From positions 248,001-312,000 of the forward strand of contig CAWAOM010000007.1 in the NCBI GenBank assembly GCA_963783695.1: a stretch of 64,000 bases of DNA. The letters are read 5' to 3'. The number at the start of each line of letters is the position of its first letter. Position 1 is the first letter of the stretch. The stretch comes from BM003 sp963783695. GTDB lineage: Bacteria > Pseudomonadota > Gammaproteobacteria > Steroidobacterales > BM003. The translations under genes and the position numbers were made by a program. The notes under the pieces are model-generated. The model had not been told where the DNA came from, searched no databases, and worked only from the letters and a program-made list of their open reading frames with translations. Positions 7,079 through 16,668 of this stretch are shown one piece after another.

Positions 7079-9922
7079 CTAGCGGCAGCCACCGGGGGTG
7101 GCGCAGGCAGGCACGCGCAACAGAGCCTCGAGGGTATCGTGCAGTTCGCTCATGTCGAGCGGTTTGCGCAGCAGAGCCCGTGCGCCTGCTTCGCGAGTCT
7201 GTTGTTCCGTCAGATCTTCCGCGTACCCGGTGTAGAGCACGATGGGCAACTGCGGATGGAAATCCAGCAGACGCTGTGCCACGTCGAGACCACTCAGGTG
7301 CGGCATTGTGTAGTCGAGGATCGCGAGATCGGGCGTGGCGTCTTCGTTGCAAAGATCGCGCAACGCGATTTCGGGATCGTTGAACACGGTTACCGTCAGC
7401 CCCCAGCTTTGCAGGCGATCGCGCATGAATTCAGCGACCGCCGGCTCGTCATCGACCACGGCGACATGACCCCGCAGCAACGGGGCCTGAGCCGGCGCAT
7501 CGGCATCGAGTTCGGAATCGACGGTGGACCCGGAATCGCTGGCGCAACCGATCGGCAACAATACTCTGAAAACGGAGCCCGAGCCGGGCTCGCTGTCGAG
7601 CAGGATATGACCGTCATATTCGTGGATGATGCCATGCGCCATTGCCAGCCCCATGCCGCTGCCTTTACCGATTTCCTTGCTTGAATAGAACGGCTCGAAG
7701 ATGCGCTCCTGGACGTCCTCGGCGATTCCGCTGCCGTTGTCTTCGACGGCGATTTCGACAAACTGTCCGGACACCTGGTGGCGACAGGACGCACAGACCG
7801 CGCCCACGTTCTCGTGGCGCCGAAGTTTTACCGCGACGCGGCCGTGGCGGCCTACGGCATCGCGTGCATTAATGATCAGGTTCATGACGACCTGTTCCAG
7901 CTGTAGCGGGTCGGTGATGCAGGTGGGCGCCTGCTCGTCGAGCTCGGTGACCAGCTCGAGACTGGACGGCAGCGTCGACCGCATCAGCTGGATGGTCTCT
8001 GTAATCAGAGGCTCGAGCGAAAGCGGTTTGGCCGCGCCTCGGTGACCGCGGCTAAAGGTCAGCATCTGTTGAATCAGGTCGCGTGCTCTTTCGCCGGAAC
8101 TCTGGGCGCGATCAAGATAAGCGGTCAGTTTGGTGTCGCCGTGGGCCTCGGCGCGCTCGCCGGCCATGACCATATATCCCATCACGCTGGTCAGGATGTT
8201 GTTGAAATCGTGGGCGATGCCACCGGTGAGCTGACCGATTGCTTCCATTTTCTGCGCCTGGCGTAACTGCGCTTCGAGTTGCTCGCGTTCGTCCTCCGCC
8301 TTCTCCCGAGCGGTTATGTCACGCATATAACCGATGAAACGCGTGCCTTCCGGGCCCTCGGCGACACTGATCGTTAATTCCACGGGAAATTCGCTGCCGT
8401 CGGCGCGGCGCGCCGCGAGTTCAGCGCGGGTCCCAATCATCGGGCCGTTGCCGCGACGCTTGTAGTTCTCCATGCCGCTGATATGGCTGGCGCGGAATCG
8501 CTCTGGGATGATCAACTCGGCCAGGTTCTTGCCGAGTACTTCTTCGCGACGATAGCCAAAGCAGTGTTCGGCGGCCGGATTGAATTCGGTGATATTGCCG
8601 TCGATATCGATCACGACGATACAGTCGAGTGCGGCCTCCACGGTTGCACGCAGTTCGGTCTCGCTGCGTTTGAGGGCAATCTCCTGTGCTTTGCGTTCGG
8701 ATATATCGCGAATGATTGCGAGCACCCGGTCAGAACCGGCGATAGTCGCCTTTTTCAAAACGACTTCGTCCCAGTGTTTGCTGCCATCGCGACTCTTGTG
8801 ACGCCATTCGAAGCGCTGGGTCTCGCCGTGGCGCGCCGCTTTGATCAACTGCCGGGCGCGTTGTGTCGTATAAAGCGACTCGCCGGAATTGAATCCGGCC
8901 GGGTCGACATTGAGAATCTCTTCGTAGGTGTAGCCGTACATGCTGCAGGCTTTGGGGTTGGCATCGACGATCGCGCCGCTCGAGTCGAGCACGAAAATGG
9001 CATCCTCGGAGGCGTCAAAAATCGCGCGATAACTCGCTTCCGATTCGGCACGTTTCTCGTCAGCCTGGAGGCGTTCGAGTTCGGCGGCGGCGCGCACCGA
9101 AAATACCTTCAACACCAGTTCGATAAAACTGACATCGAGCAATGGTGTACGGCTGACCACGGCAAGATTGCCAATCGCGTTGCCGTTGCTGTCATGCAAT
9201 GGGTATCCGGCGTAAGCGACAAGTCCGAACTTATCGATCATGCCGTCGCTGGGGTAGGACTCGCTGAGATTGTCACTGATATGGTGAAAATGCCCGCTGA
9301 TGACCTGTTCGCATGGTGTGTTCGCAAGTTCATAAACCATGTTCGGAACGATCTTGCCGCCATGCGACACAGCCAGCGTATGTAATTCGCGGTGCTTGCC
9401 ATTGACCAGTTTGGTCAGGAATACGAAATCCGCGCCGAGCGTCCCGCCCACGCAGTTGACGATCGATTCAAATACTCCCGTGCCGGTTGCCGCCGATACA
9501 CCGAGCGCGGCCTTGCGCAACAGGTCTTCCGTTCGTTTGCGCTGGGTGATGTCAGTCGAAATGCCGCAGACCGCTTCGACGGCGCCTGCCGCGTCCACTA
9601 ACGGGAACTTCACCGAGACATAGGTATGCTCGCCATCGGCCCCGGGAACGACTTCCTCGAACTGCATGGCTGCGCCGCCCTCTATCACAGCGCGGTCGTT
9701 GGCTGCGAGTGGCAACGCGACGTCCGGCGGGAAAATGTCGGTGTCGGCGCGGCCGACGAATTTCGACTCGTCGCCGCCGAACAGCTTCAGAAACTGATGA
9801 TTGACGAAAACATACCGGCCGGCCGTATCCTTTACGTAGACTACCGCAGCGGCATGGTCACAGATCTGGCGCAGTAATGGCGCGCTGTAGCGCTGTAGCT
9901 CGGTTTCGGCGGATGCGGCCAT
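7079..9922 (-). CDS. Cytosolic PAS/GAF hybrid sensor histidine kinase
   Basis: A 947-residue protein without membrane spans. Domains in order: PAS (about 15-130), GAF (about 140-290), PAS (about 300-415), PAS (about 425-545), HisKA with the phosphoacceptor His571 in Gly-Ile-Ala-His-Asp-Phe-Asn-Asn, HATPase (about 660-790, with Asn-Ala-Arg-Asp-Ala and Asp-Asn-Gly-Ser-Gly-Ile), and a C-terminal receiver domain with Asp870 in Leu-Asp-Tyr-Thr-Met-Pro. A Cys-Ala-Ser-Cys pair inside the ATPase region could bind metal or sense redox state. It follows the OmpR-type regulator gene by 121 bases on the same strand, so the two probably form one signalling pathway. The stimulus is unknown. Confidence 0.9.
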   Translation of the reverse strand: MAASAETELQRYSAPLLRQICDHAAAVVYVKDTAGRYVFVNHQFLKLFGGDESKFVGRADTDIFPPDVALPLAANDRAVIEGGAAMQFEEVVPGADGEHTYVSVKFPLVDAAGAVEAVCGISTDITQRKRTEDLLRKAALGVSAATGTGVFESIVNCVGGTLGADFVFLTKLVNGKHRELHTLAVSHGGKIVPNMVYELANTPCEQVISGHFHHISDNLSESYPSDGMIDKFGLVAYAGYPLHDSNGNAIGNLAVVSRTPLLDVSFIELVLKVFSVRAAAELERLQADEKRAESEASYRAIFDASEDAIFVLDSSGAIVDANPKACSMYGYTYEEILNVDPAGFNSGESLYTTQRARQLIKAARHGETQRFEWRHKSRDGSKHWDEVVLKKATIAGSDRVLAIIRDISERKAQEIALKRSETELRATVEAALDCIVVIDIDGNITEFNPAAEHCFGYRREEVLGKNLAELIIPERFRASHISGMENYKRRGNGPMIGTRAELAARRADGSEFPVELTISVAEGPEGTRFIGYMRDITAREKAEDEREQLEAQLRQAQKMEAIGQLTGGIAHDFNNILTSVMGYMVMAGERAEAHGDTKLTAYLDRAQSSGERARDLIQQMLTFSRGHRGAAKPLSLEPLITETIQLMRSTLPSSLELVTELDEQAPTCITDPLQLEQVVMNLIINARDAVGRHGRVAVKLRRHENVGAVCASCRHQVSGQFVEIAVEDNGSGIAEDVQERIFEPFYSSKEIGKGSGMGLAMAHGIIHEYDGHILLDSEPGSGSVFRVLLPIGCASDSGSTVDSELDADAPAQAPLLRGHVAVVDDEPAVAEFMRDRLQSWGLTVTVFNDPEIALRDLCNEDATPDLAILDYTMPHLSGLDVAQRLLDFHPQLPIVLYTGYAEDLTEQQTREAGARALLRKPLDMSELHDTLEALLRVPACATPGGCR

Positions 9923-10043
9923 TTGCGTCGGCGGTTTCCCTTGGTCGGTTACGCTGATCTGCAGTCTACCGCGCCGCGGTCGCCATGGTGTACGGGTCTA
10001 CCAAGCGGAAACAATTGAAACAGAACTGTTACAAACAGCCGCT

Positions 10044-10766
10044 TCAGTCCGGCACGTACATATAGCCGACACCGCGCACGGTGCGAATCAGGCGCGGCTT
10101 GTCGGCGCTGGGCTCGATCTTGCGCCGCAGTCGCGTAATCCGGATATCCACACTGCGGTCGTAAGGGTCCCAGTCACGATTCTGGGTCAGGTTGAGCAAT
10201 TGATCGCGCGACAAGGGCCGGTTCGGGCGTTCGAGAAACACGCACAAAAGATCGTATTCCATTCGCGTCAGCGGAATTTCATCGCCGTTCGCGTCGAATA
10301 GTTGCTGGCGCCTCTTGTCCAGTGCGCAACTGCCGATGGCAACCTTGTTCGCTGCCGCATCCTGGTCGTGATCTGGCTGCCGCGGTTCGCCGTTGCGTTG
10401 GTAGCGGCGAATGACGCTTTTGAGCCTGGCGCGCAGTTCGCGCGGATCGAAGGGCTTGCCGATGTAGTCGTCAGCACCGACCTCGAGACCAATGATTCGG
10501 TCTACGGTCTCGCCGGCCCCCGAGACCATGATGATGCCGACGTCGTGCCTCTCACGAATATAACGAGCCAGGCTGAGGCCGTCCTCGCCGGGCAGACCGA
10601 TATCAAGTAAAACCACTGTGGGGGGATTACCGTCGAGTTCGGCACGTGCCGCGTCCGCGTTGTCCGCAGTCGCGACCTCGTAGCCGGCATCGCTCAGGTA
10701 GTCGACGAGCAGTTGCCTGATGTCGGCGTCGTCATCGACGACGAGTATTTTCTCCGGCGCCTGCAT
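10044..10766 (-). CDS. OmpR-family two-component response regulator
   Basis: A 240-residue regulator. The receiver domain has the acidic pair Asp11-Asp12, the phosphoacceptor Asp55 (Leu-Leu-Asp-Ile-Gly-Leu-Pro) and the conserved Gly-Lys-Pro-Phe-Asp-Pro-Arg-Glu. A winged-helix DNA-binding domain follows (about 135-238), ending in the typical Val-Arg-Gly-Val-Gly-Tyr. A linker rich in Gln/Asp/His separates the two. It lies upstream of the hybrid kinase gene on the same strand. The kinase has its own receiver, so this protein may be a second acceptor in a branched relay. Confidence 0.93.
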   Translation of the reverse strand: MQAPEKILVVDDDADIRQLLVDYLSDAGYEVATADNADAARAELDGNPPTVVLLDIGLPGEDGLSLARYIRERHDVGIIMVSGAGETVDRIIGLEVGADDYIGKPFDPRELRARLKSVIRRYQRNGEPRQPDHDQDAAANKVAIGSCALDKRRQQLFDANGDEIPLTRMEYDLLCVFLERPNRPLSRDQLLNLTQNRDWDPYDRSVDIRITRLRRKIEPSADKPRLIRTVRGVGYMYVPD

Positions 10767-10850
10767 GCGTAGGCCTCCGCCGTTCTGTTATGGGCGAAAG
10801 CATAGCACTCCGTTTGTTGTCGCGTTGTTGTCGCGGCAGGCGTGGCCGGC

Positions 10851-11846
10851 TCAGTCGCGTATCGCGTCCCACGTCGTGTCGATCGTATGATCTTCCGCGC
10901 CGTCGCCGTCTTCGTCGACCAACAGGCGGACGAAAACGCTATCCAGGGCGATCAGTCGTATCGATGCTCCGCCGTCGCCGCGGATCAGGAATTCGCCGAC
11001 GTAGGGGTTGTCGTCGCCGGAACCTTCAAACGTCACCGGTGTTGAGTAGACGATTTCGCCATCGAACTCCGAGCTCATCACCGAACCTGACGATGCGATC
11101 GTGTAGGCGGGCGGAGCGATGGAGCTGTCGCTGGTAGCCCGGGTGGCGAAATCCGCGAGCGTTCGGGTAATGCTGTTCTCGCCAACGGTGAGGCTGTCGC
11201 CCGAGACGGTAATCGACGACTGCGGCGGCTGGCTCGTGTCGATCTCGACGTTGACCCGGCCATCGACAAATTCGCTGCCGTCATTATCGGTATGCGTCAG
11301 GCTCGAGACGATCAACGCGACCGACAACACGAGTTCGCCGCTGTCGAGGTTGCCGGAGATTGTGTCGATCACGAACTCGAAACTGCCATCCGCGGTTTCG
11401 CCCGCTCCGCTGTCGCAATTGTCGAAACTCAGACTGAGGCTGTCGCCCGCAGAAGGTAGATTCGGATCGGCCTGCTGACCGCTCAGCGTGAAGGTCCCGC
11501 CGGCCTCGCAGCCGAGCGTGAACGGCCCGATAGGCGCCTGGAACCAGCCAGCGGGTCCGGCGCCGGGGGCAGCGCCGAGTTTTCCGAGGTAATAGCCGGC
11601 GGTCTTGCCGAGACTGCCGATTTCGCCACTGACGCCAAGCGGGTCGCTGTCGATCAGGTCCCCGATTTCGCCGCTCTCCAATGCGGTATCGACCACGGCC
11701 GCCGAAATTGCCGGCGCACTGTCCATGTCGATCTTGGCAAACGCCGGCGTGACGGTCGCTGAACCGCCACCGCCACCGCCACCACCACAGGCGGCGAGAG
11801 AGAGGCCCAGGGCGGCAACAAACACGGTCTTGGTCGAAGCAGTCAT
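10851..11846 (-). CDS. Lipoprotein with poly-glycine linker, unknown
   Basis: A 331-residue exported protein. The ATG at 11846 (GAGGAT upstream) gives a signal peptide ending in Leu-Ala-Ala-Cys, a lipobox, followed by eight glycines that would tether the domain to the membrane. The mature part is acidic and Ser/Gly/Asp-rich, with several beta-strand-like segments and two Cys-containing loops (Leu-Gly-Cys-Glu-Ala-Gly-Gly and Asp-Asn-Cys-Asp-Ser). An upstream start at 11882 would add 12 hydrophilic residues before the signal and is less likely. The repeated Gly codons are a likely slippage site. Family unknown. Confidence 0.75.
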   Translation of the reverse strand: MTASTKTVFVAALGLSLAACGGGGGGGGSATVTPAFAKIDMDSAPAISAAVVDTALESGEIGDLIDSDPLGVSGEIGSLGKTAGYYLGKLGAAPGAGPAGWFQAPIGPFTLGCEAGGTFTLSGQQADPNLPSAGDSLSLSFDNCDSGAGETADGSFEFVIDTISGNLDSGELVLSVALIVSSLTHTDNDGSEFVDGRVNVEIDTSQPPQSSITVSGDSLTVGENSITRTLADFATRATSDSSIAPPAYTIASSGSVMSSEFDGEIVYSTPVTFEGSGDDNPYVGEFLIRGDGGASIRLIALDSVFVRLLVDEDGDGAEDHTIDTTWDAIRD

Positions 11847-12340
11847 CACGGTATCCTCGCCGGGCCTGTTTTCGGCCCGCAATAGTTGACAGTCATCCGC
11901 GAGTTTAACGGCCGCCGCAAGGTCGGAGAGTGACCCGGTTCAAGCTTCGGTGACGCGACGGGAGCAGTCCTGCCCGGTGCCCCGTATCAGGCCGGGGATT
12001 TAAAAATAACTGTCTAAACAAGGATATGGGAGAAAGCGTGAGTGGATTTCAGGTCTGTAGTGGAGCACGCTGGTAAGGCCTGGAGAGACTCGGGGAGAGA
12101 ATTGGGCGAGACCCAATGGCAACGAGGCTTGCGCTTGTCGCGGTATTCGCGCTGGCAGTTCGCAGATGCGGCCGGGCGCAGCGGATAACTAGTGCGGGAT
12201 GTTCGGGAAAAGCCGTCCCTGGCTGCGAATCCCTGAACCGGGGCGCCGAAGCATTCTTCGGCGCCCCGCAGTGTGCCCGTTGTCGCGGCGACCGCCGGGC
12301 ACGCTTTTCACGTTAGCAGCGCAGAGGCTCAGGCGATGAG
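11847..12340. other. Non-coding stretch with a strong hairpin
   Basis: No convincing gene is visible in these 494 bases. A 66-codon reading on the plus strand (12116-12316) lacks domain features and runs through the hairpin at 12240-12267, so I treat it as chance. The area around 12000-12030 is AT-richer than its surroundings and could hold the lipoprotein promoter or the end of an unrecognised small RNA. Confidence 0.5.
12240..12267. terminator. Perfect 12-bp hairpin, possible terminator without T-tract
   Basis: The arms 12240-12251 and 12256-12267 are exact complements around a CATT loop. It lies 73 bases beyond the stop of the minus-strand gene ending at 12341. Neither strand has a clear T run, so it may act as an RNA-stabilising or Rho-assisted structure rather than a classical terminator. 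Confidence 0.5.
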
Positions 12341-12628
12341 CTAGCCCTGGTCCATATCGATGCCGCCAAAGCGGGTGATCGCGTGGCCGGCCAGTAACAG
12401 CGGGATCAGCGCGGCGACGCACATGGCCGCACCCTGCCAGGCGCCCGTGAGATTGGCGAAAGCAAGCGTGGTCAGGGCGGCGACCGTTGCTACCAGGGCG
12501 AACAAGGCCCAGCCGAGAAATTCATGCAGGTTGAACGCGGGCCTATCGGCCTGGCTGCGGATCGGCTGTCGTGCCCGGGCAGGACGTGTGATTTGTGGGA
12601 ATCCGCGTGTCGTCGTAATAGTGTTCAT
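12341..12628 (-). CDS. Small two-span membrane protein, unknown
   Basis: A 95-residue protein with a basic, Thr/Arg/Pro-rich N-terminal tail (about 35 residues) and two hydrophobic helices (about 38-60 and 66-86). I chose the ATG at 12628, with GGAGGG seven bases upstream; a reading from 12733 would add an unlikely polar extension. No family recognised. It is divergent from dacB across 296 bases. Confidence 0.6.
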   Translation of the reverse strand: MNTITTTRGFPQITRPARARQPIRSQADRPAFNLHEFLGWALFALVATVAALTTLAFANLTGAWQGAAMCVAALIPLLLAGHAITRFGGIDMDQG

Positions 12629-12924
12629 GGTCGTCCCTCCAATGCGCTGTGTTGTGTTTCGTTTGCTGCGAGGTTCAGTTTGTGCGCAGTCGGCCGCGGA
12701 GTCGTGACCGATTGCTGACGCTGTGCTGACCAATTCATGACGGAGCGGTGATTGGATAAAAAGCTAATATAAACAGGAACTAACAAGTTGGGCTTGCGAA
12801 TTCCGGGGTATCGTCGCCGTTTCCGACAAGCGACGCTTGCGGCGCCCGGCAGCGCCGCCGGGGTCGTGCAGGCGATGTCCCGCCAGGCGTTCGGCGCAGG
12901 ACGATTCGCTGTTACTATCGCGGC

Positions 12925-14394
12925 GTGAAAGCGTCTGGCCAAAACCCGTCCCGTTTCGTCGCCGTATTTGCGTCAGCGATCGTTGCGGCTGCCGCGGCAT
13001 GGCTTGGATCGTCGCCGGCGCGCGCCGCGGAGACGGCTACATTGCCGCCTGCGGTCGCCCGGACCCTTGCCGGGCACAAACTCTCCCAGGCCAATTACTC
13101 CCTGCTGGTGCAGCGCCTCGGCGACGGCGAAGTGCTGGTGGCGCACGAGGCTGGCGCCGCGCGCAATCCCGCCTCGACAATGAAACTGGTTACCACCTAT
13201 GCCGCGCTCAGCCTGCTGAGTCCGGCCTATCGCTGGAAAACCGAGGTGTATCTGCAGGGACAGATGGAGGGCTCGACGCTGCAGGGCGACCTCGTGCTGC
13301 GCGGTACCGGCGACCCGTTCCTGACCACGGAGAACTTCTGGAAACTGTTGCGCGAGCTGCGCGCCCGCGGGGTCGAGCGTATTGCCGGTGACCTGGTGGT
13401 CGATAATTTCTTCTTCGACGTGCCGCCGGAAGACCCGAGTGACTTCGACGGCCAGCCGTTTCGCTCCTACAACGTCGCGCCGGATGCACTGCTGGTCAAT
13501 TTCAAGGCGGTCCGCTTTACGTTCCGCGCCGATCCGCTGGCGAACATCGTTCGCGTTATCCCCGACCCGATGCTGTCGAACCTGCAGGTCGACAATCGGG
13601 TGAAACTGGGATCTGGACGTTGTGGCGGTTATCAACGCGGCATCGCTTTCAACGTTCCGGGTGGTGTGAGCAGCGATGAGGTGGTGCTGGACGGCAAATT
13701 TCCCGCCGCTTGCGGCGAGTATGCGCTAACCCGTTCTCTGATGCGCCCCGAGGAGTTTGCGTTCGGCGTTTTCGAGAGCCTGTGGGACGAACTCGGTGGC
13801 AGCATCGACGGCACAGTGCGGGTGGCGGCGGCTCCGCCGGATCAGGATCCGCTTTTTGTTTACCGCTCGCCGTATCTTGGCGAGATCGTTCGCAGCATTA
13901 ACAAGTACAGCAATAACGTGATGACCCGGCATCTGCTGCTGACACTGGGTGCCGAGTTCAAGGGCGAGCCGGGTACCGCGGTCAAGGGCATCGAAGTCAT
14001 AACGGAATGGCTGGCGGCCCAGGGCATGGAGTTTCCGGAACTGGTACTGGTCAACGGTGCCGGTCTGTCGCGTGATACCCGGATTTCGGCAGCGAGCCTC
14101 GCAACGCTGCTGGATGATGCCTTTGCCAGCCCGTACATGCCGGAGTTCATCGCCTCGCTGCCGCTGGCGGCGATGGACGGCACATTGCGCCGCCGCTATC
14201 GCGACGAGCCGCTGGCCGGACGGCTGCACATGAAAACCGGGCGCCTCGACAATGTGGCGGGTATCGCCGGCTATGCGATGTCGCGATCCGGGCAACGTTA
14301 CGTCGTGGTTTCGCTGCACAACGACACCGACGTGCATCGCGGCTATGGCGTAAACGTCCAGGATGCGGTGCTGCGCTGGGTGTTCGAGCAATAG
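12925..14394 (+). CDS. dacB: D-alanyl-D-alanine carboxypeptidase/endopeptidase (PBP4, S13)
   Basis: A 489-residue periplasmic penicillin-binding protein. An N-terminal signal peptide ends near Ala-Arg-Ala-Ala. The three S13 active-site motifs are present: Ser84-Thr-Met-Lys87, a Ser-Asn-Asn in Lys-Tyr-Ser-Asn-Asn-Val-Met, and Lys-Thr-Gly in His-Met-Lys-Thr-Gly-Arg-Leu-Asp-Asn near the end. Between the first two motifs lies the large insertion typical of class C PBP4 enzymes. It trims or cuts peptidoglycan peptide cross-links. Start is GTG at 12925 without a clear ribosome-binding site. Confidence 0.92.
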   Translation: MKASGQNPSRFVAVFASAIVAAAAAWLGSSPARAAETATLPPAVARTLAGHKLSQANYSLLVQRLGDGEVLVAHEAGAARNPASTMKLVTTYAALSLLSPAYRWKTEVYLQGQMEGSTLQGDLVLRGTGDPFLTTENFWKLLRELRARGVERIAGDLVVDNFFFDVPPEDPSDFDGQPFRSYNVAPDALLVNFKAVRFTFRADPLANIVRVIPDPMLSNLQVDNRVKLGSGRCGGYQRGIAFNVPGGVSSDEVVLDGKFPAACGEYALTRSLMRPEEFAFGVFESLWDELGGSIDGTVRVAAAPPDQDPLFVYRSPYLGEIVRSINKYSNNVMTRHLLLTLGAEFKGEPGTAVKGIEVITEWLAAQGMEFPELVLVNGAGLSRDTRISAASLATLLDDAFASPYMPEFIASLPLAAMDGTLRRRYRDEPLAGRLHMKTGRLDNVAGIAGYAMSRSGQRYVVVSLHNDTDVHRGYGVNVQDAVLRWVFEQ

Positions 14395-14581
14395 GCAATC
14401 CATCCGACAGGTGCAAATGACAGCAAGCGTGCGGTTTTTTCGCCGCCTCGAGGCCGACGAGCGCCGCAGTCCGGTGGTTTCCCCGGCGGTAACCTTTCCT
14501 GGTGCCGCGGTGGGGCACTTGCACGCCGCCGCAGCGCCCGATTCTGCTAAGCTTCCGCGGTCGTTGTCACCCGGTTAATCG

Positions 14582-16666
14582 ATGTCTGGACTTTGGAATG
14601 AGCTCAAGCGCCGTAACGTCTTTCGCGTCGCGGTGCTGTATCTCGTTGCAGCCTGGCTGATCCTGCAGATCGCGGATGTGCTTTTCGGTCTGCTCGAGGT
14701 GCCGGGCTGGAGCCTGCGTTTCGTGCTCGGTCTGCTCATTCTCGGGTTTCCGGTCGCGATTGTGCTTTCGTGGATTTACGAGCTCACGCCCGAGGGCATT
14801 CGCCGGGAATCCGAAATTGACCGGTCCGGGTCGATTTCGGCCAAAACCGGCCAACGCCTGAATCTCGTTACGATCGCCGTGGTATCGGCTGCGGTAGCGC
14901 TGCTGGTGCTCGACCACTGGGTCGGCGCGGACAGAGCCCCCGCCGACAGTGCGGCGGCGGATTCGGCCTCTGCCTCGCTGCCGGGAGTGGATCGGGCGCC
15001 GGCGCAAACCGCTGCGGTCGAGTCCGCCGATGCGGACTCCCAGATATCCGACAAATCTGTTGCGGTCCTGCCGTTCTCGAATCTCTCCAGCGACGAGGAA
15101 AATGCCTATTTCGCCAGCGGCGTTCACGAGGATGTGCTGACCTATCTCGCCAAGGTGCGGGATCTCCGGGTAATCTCACGAACGACGATGCTGCGCTATG
15201 GCGATCGCAAGGACGACATCCCGGTAATCGCCGCAGAACTCAATGTTCGCTTCGTGCTCGAGGGATCGGTACGCCGCGCCGGCGACAGGGTGCGGGTTAC
15301 CGCGCAGCTGATCGATGGCCGCAGCGACGAACACGTCTGGGCCGAGAACTACGATCGCAGCCTCGACGACGTTTTTGCGATTCAGTCAGATATCGCCAAA
15401 GAGATTGCGGCGGCAATGCAGGCGCAGATCTCACCGGACGAGCAGGCGCTGATCGAGCGCCGCCCGACCGACAATGTCGCCGCCTACGAGTTGTATGTGG
15501 CCGCGCGTGAAGCCATATGGCACCCCGAGTACGGCCGTGAAATTTTCGAACGGGCCGGTCCGCTGCTCGAAGCGGCGTTGGAGCTCGATCCCGATTTTGC
15601 ATTGGCATGGGTGCTGTATGCCTATGTCCAGGGGCAGTTCCACTGGCTTGGCCAGGACGATGGCGGAACTGCCGGGCGCGCCGAGGCGGCGGTCGCAAAA
15701 GCGCGGGCGTTGCAGCCGGACCTGCCGGAGATCGTTGCTGCCGAGGGTGAGATTCTGTACCGCATTCACAAGGACTTCCCCGGGGCGCTGGCGAAGTTCG
15801 AGCAGGCCCAGCAGCGCCTGCCGAATGACTCACTGCTGCTGATGCAGACCGGCTGGGCGCAGCGCCGGGTGGGGTTGTGGGACGAAGCGATCTCGAGCAT
15901 GCAGCGGGCGGCGGCGCTCGATCCGGCCAACCTGCAGATTTACACCAACCTCGGTGAAACGGCTGAAAGGATGGGCGATGGCGAACTCGCGCTCAGGATT
16001 CTCGACAAGGGACTGGAGATTGCGCCGGGCACCGACATTTTCGAATCGCTCAAGGCCGATGTCTACCTCGGTCTCTACGGCGACCTCGATGCGGCCGAAC
16101 GGCTGATTTCCGCAGTCGACAGTATCGCAGCATCGGTGTACGGCTCGTCCATGATCATGGTGCCGTTCCTCGCCCGCGACTATCCGGCGGCGATGGAGGT
16201 GCTCGGGCAACCGCTATTCGAGAGGACGATGCGGGAGGACCAGCCGTTGCAAATCGAAATATGGCGCGGCGTGATCCTGACCCAGATGGGCGAAACGGAC
16301 GCGGCCCGGCAGGAGTTCGAGACCGTGGTTGCCAGGGCGGCAGACCGGTCATTCGTCCAGACTTCATGGGACAGCGACCAGGCGCTGGCCGTGGCTCACG
16401 CTTATCTGGGTAACCACAGCGAGACCCGCGCGGCGCTGGAGCGGGTTGACTCGAACTGGCCAGAGAATGACCATATGAACGATTTTTACCGGGACTGGAC
16501 GCGCGTCCAGGCGCTGGCCCGGATCGGCGAGCATGAGCAGGCGCTGGATATCCTCGAGGCCCGCCTTGGCGAGCCGGGCGGTTTTACCGTTTGGCAACTG
16601 CGCCTGGATCCGCGCCTCGATCCGTTGCGCGACATGCCCCGGTTCAAATCGCTCGTCGCGGACTAG
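14582..16666 (+). CDS. Membrane-anchored TolB-like/TPR protein without DNA-binding head
   Basis: A 694-residue protein. A short cytosolic head with Leu-Lys-Arg-Arg-Asn-Val-Phe-Arg leads into two hydrophobic spans (about 15-37 and 44-63, ending in Trp-Ile-Tyr-Glu-Leu-Thr-Pro-Glu-Gly). A charged loop and a third span (about 95-113) follow. Then comes a TolB/FlgO-like domain (about 155-285: Ser-Val-Ala-Val-Leu-Pro-Phe-Ser-Asn, Gly-Ser-Val-Arg-Arg, Asp-Asp-Val-Phe-Ala-Ile-Gln), then TPR helices to the end. Three spans place the TPR part in the periplasm. It is the plain form of the family that also occurs at 29-31 kb and, with a winged helix, at 56-61 kb. The metallopeptidase gene follows almost directly. 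Function unknown. Confidence 0.8.
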   Translation: MSGLWNELKRRNVFRVAVLYLVAAWLILQIADVLFGLLEVPGWSLRFVLGLLILGFPVAIVLSWIYELTPEGIRRESEIDRSGSISAKTGQRLNLVTIAVVSAAVALLVLDHWVGADRAPADSAAADSASASLPGVDRAPAQTAAVESADADSQISDKSVAVLPFSNLSSDEENAYFASGVHEDVLTYLAKVRDLRVISRTTMLRYGDRKDDIPVIAAELNVRFVLEGSVRRAGDRVRVTAQLIDGRSDEHVWAENYDRSLDDVFAIQSDIAKEIAAAMQAQISPDEQALIERRPTDNVAAYELYVAAREAIWHPEYGREIFERAGPLLEAALELDPDFALAWVLYAYVQGQFHWLGQDDGGTAGRAEAAVAKARALQPDLPEIVAAEGEILYRIHKDFPGALAKFEQAQQRLPNDSLLLMQTGWAQRRVGLWDEAISSMQRAAALDPANLQIYTNLGETAERMGDGELALRILDKGLEIAPGTDIFESLKADVYLGLYGDLDAAERLISAVDSIAASVYGSSMIMVPFLARDYPAAMEVLGQPLFERTMREDQPLQIEIWRGVILTQMGETDAARQEFETVVARAADRSFVQTSWDSDQALAVAHAYLGNHSETRAALERVDSNWPENDHMNDFYRDWTRVQALARIGEHEQALDILEARLGEPGGFTVWQLRLDPRLDPLRDMPRFKSLVAD

Positions 16667-16668
16667 CC

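Noticed and set aside
12116..12316. A 66-codon plus-strand open frame
   Set aside because: It runs through the strong hairpin and lacks domain features or conserved-looking composition.
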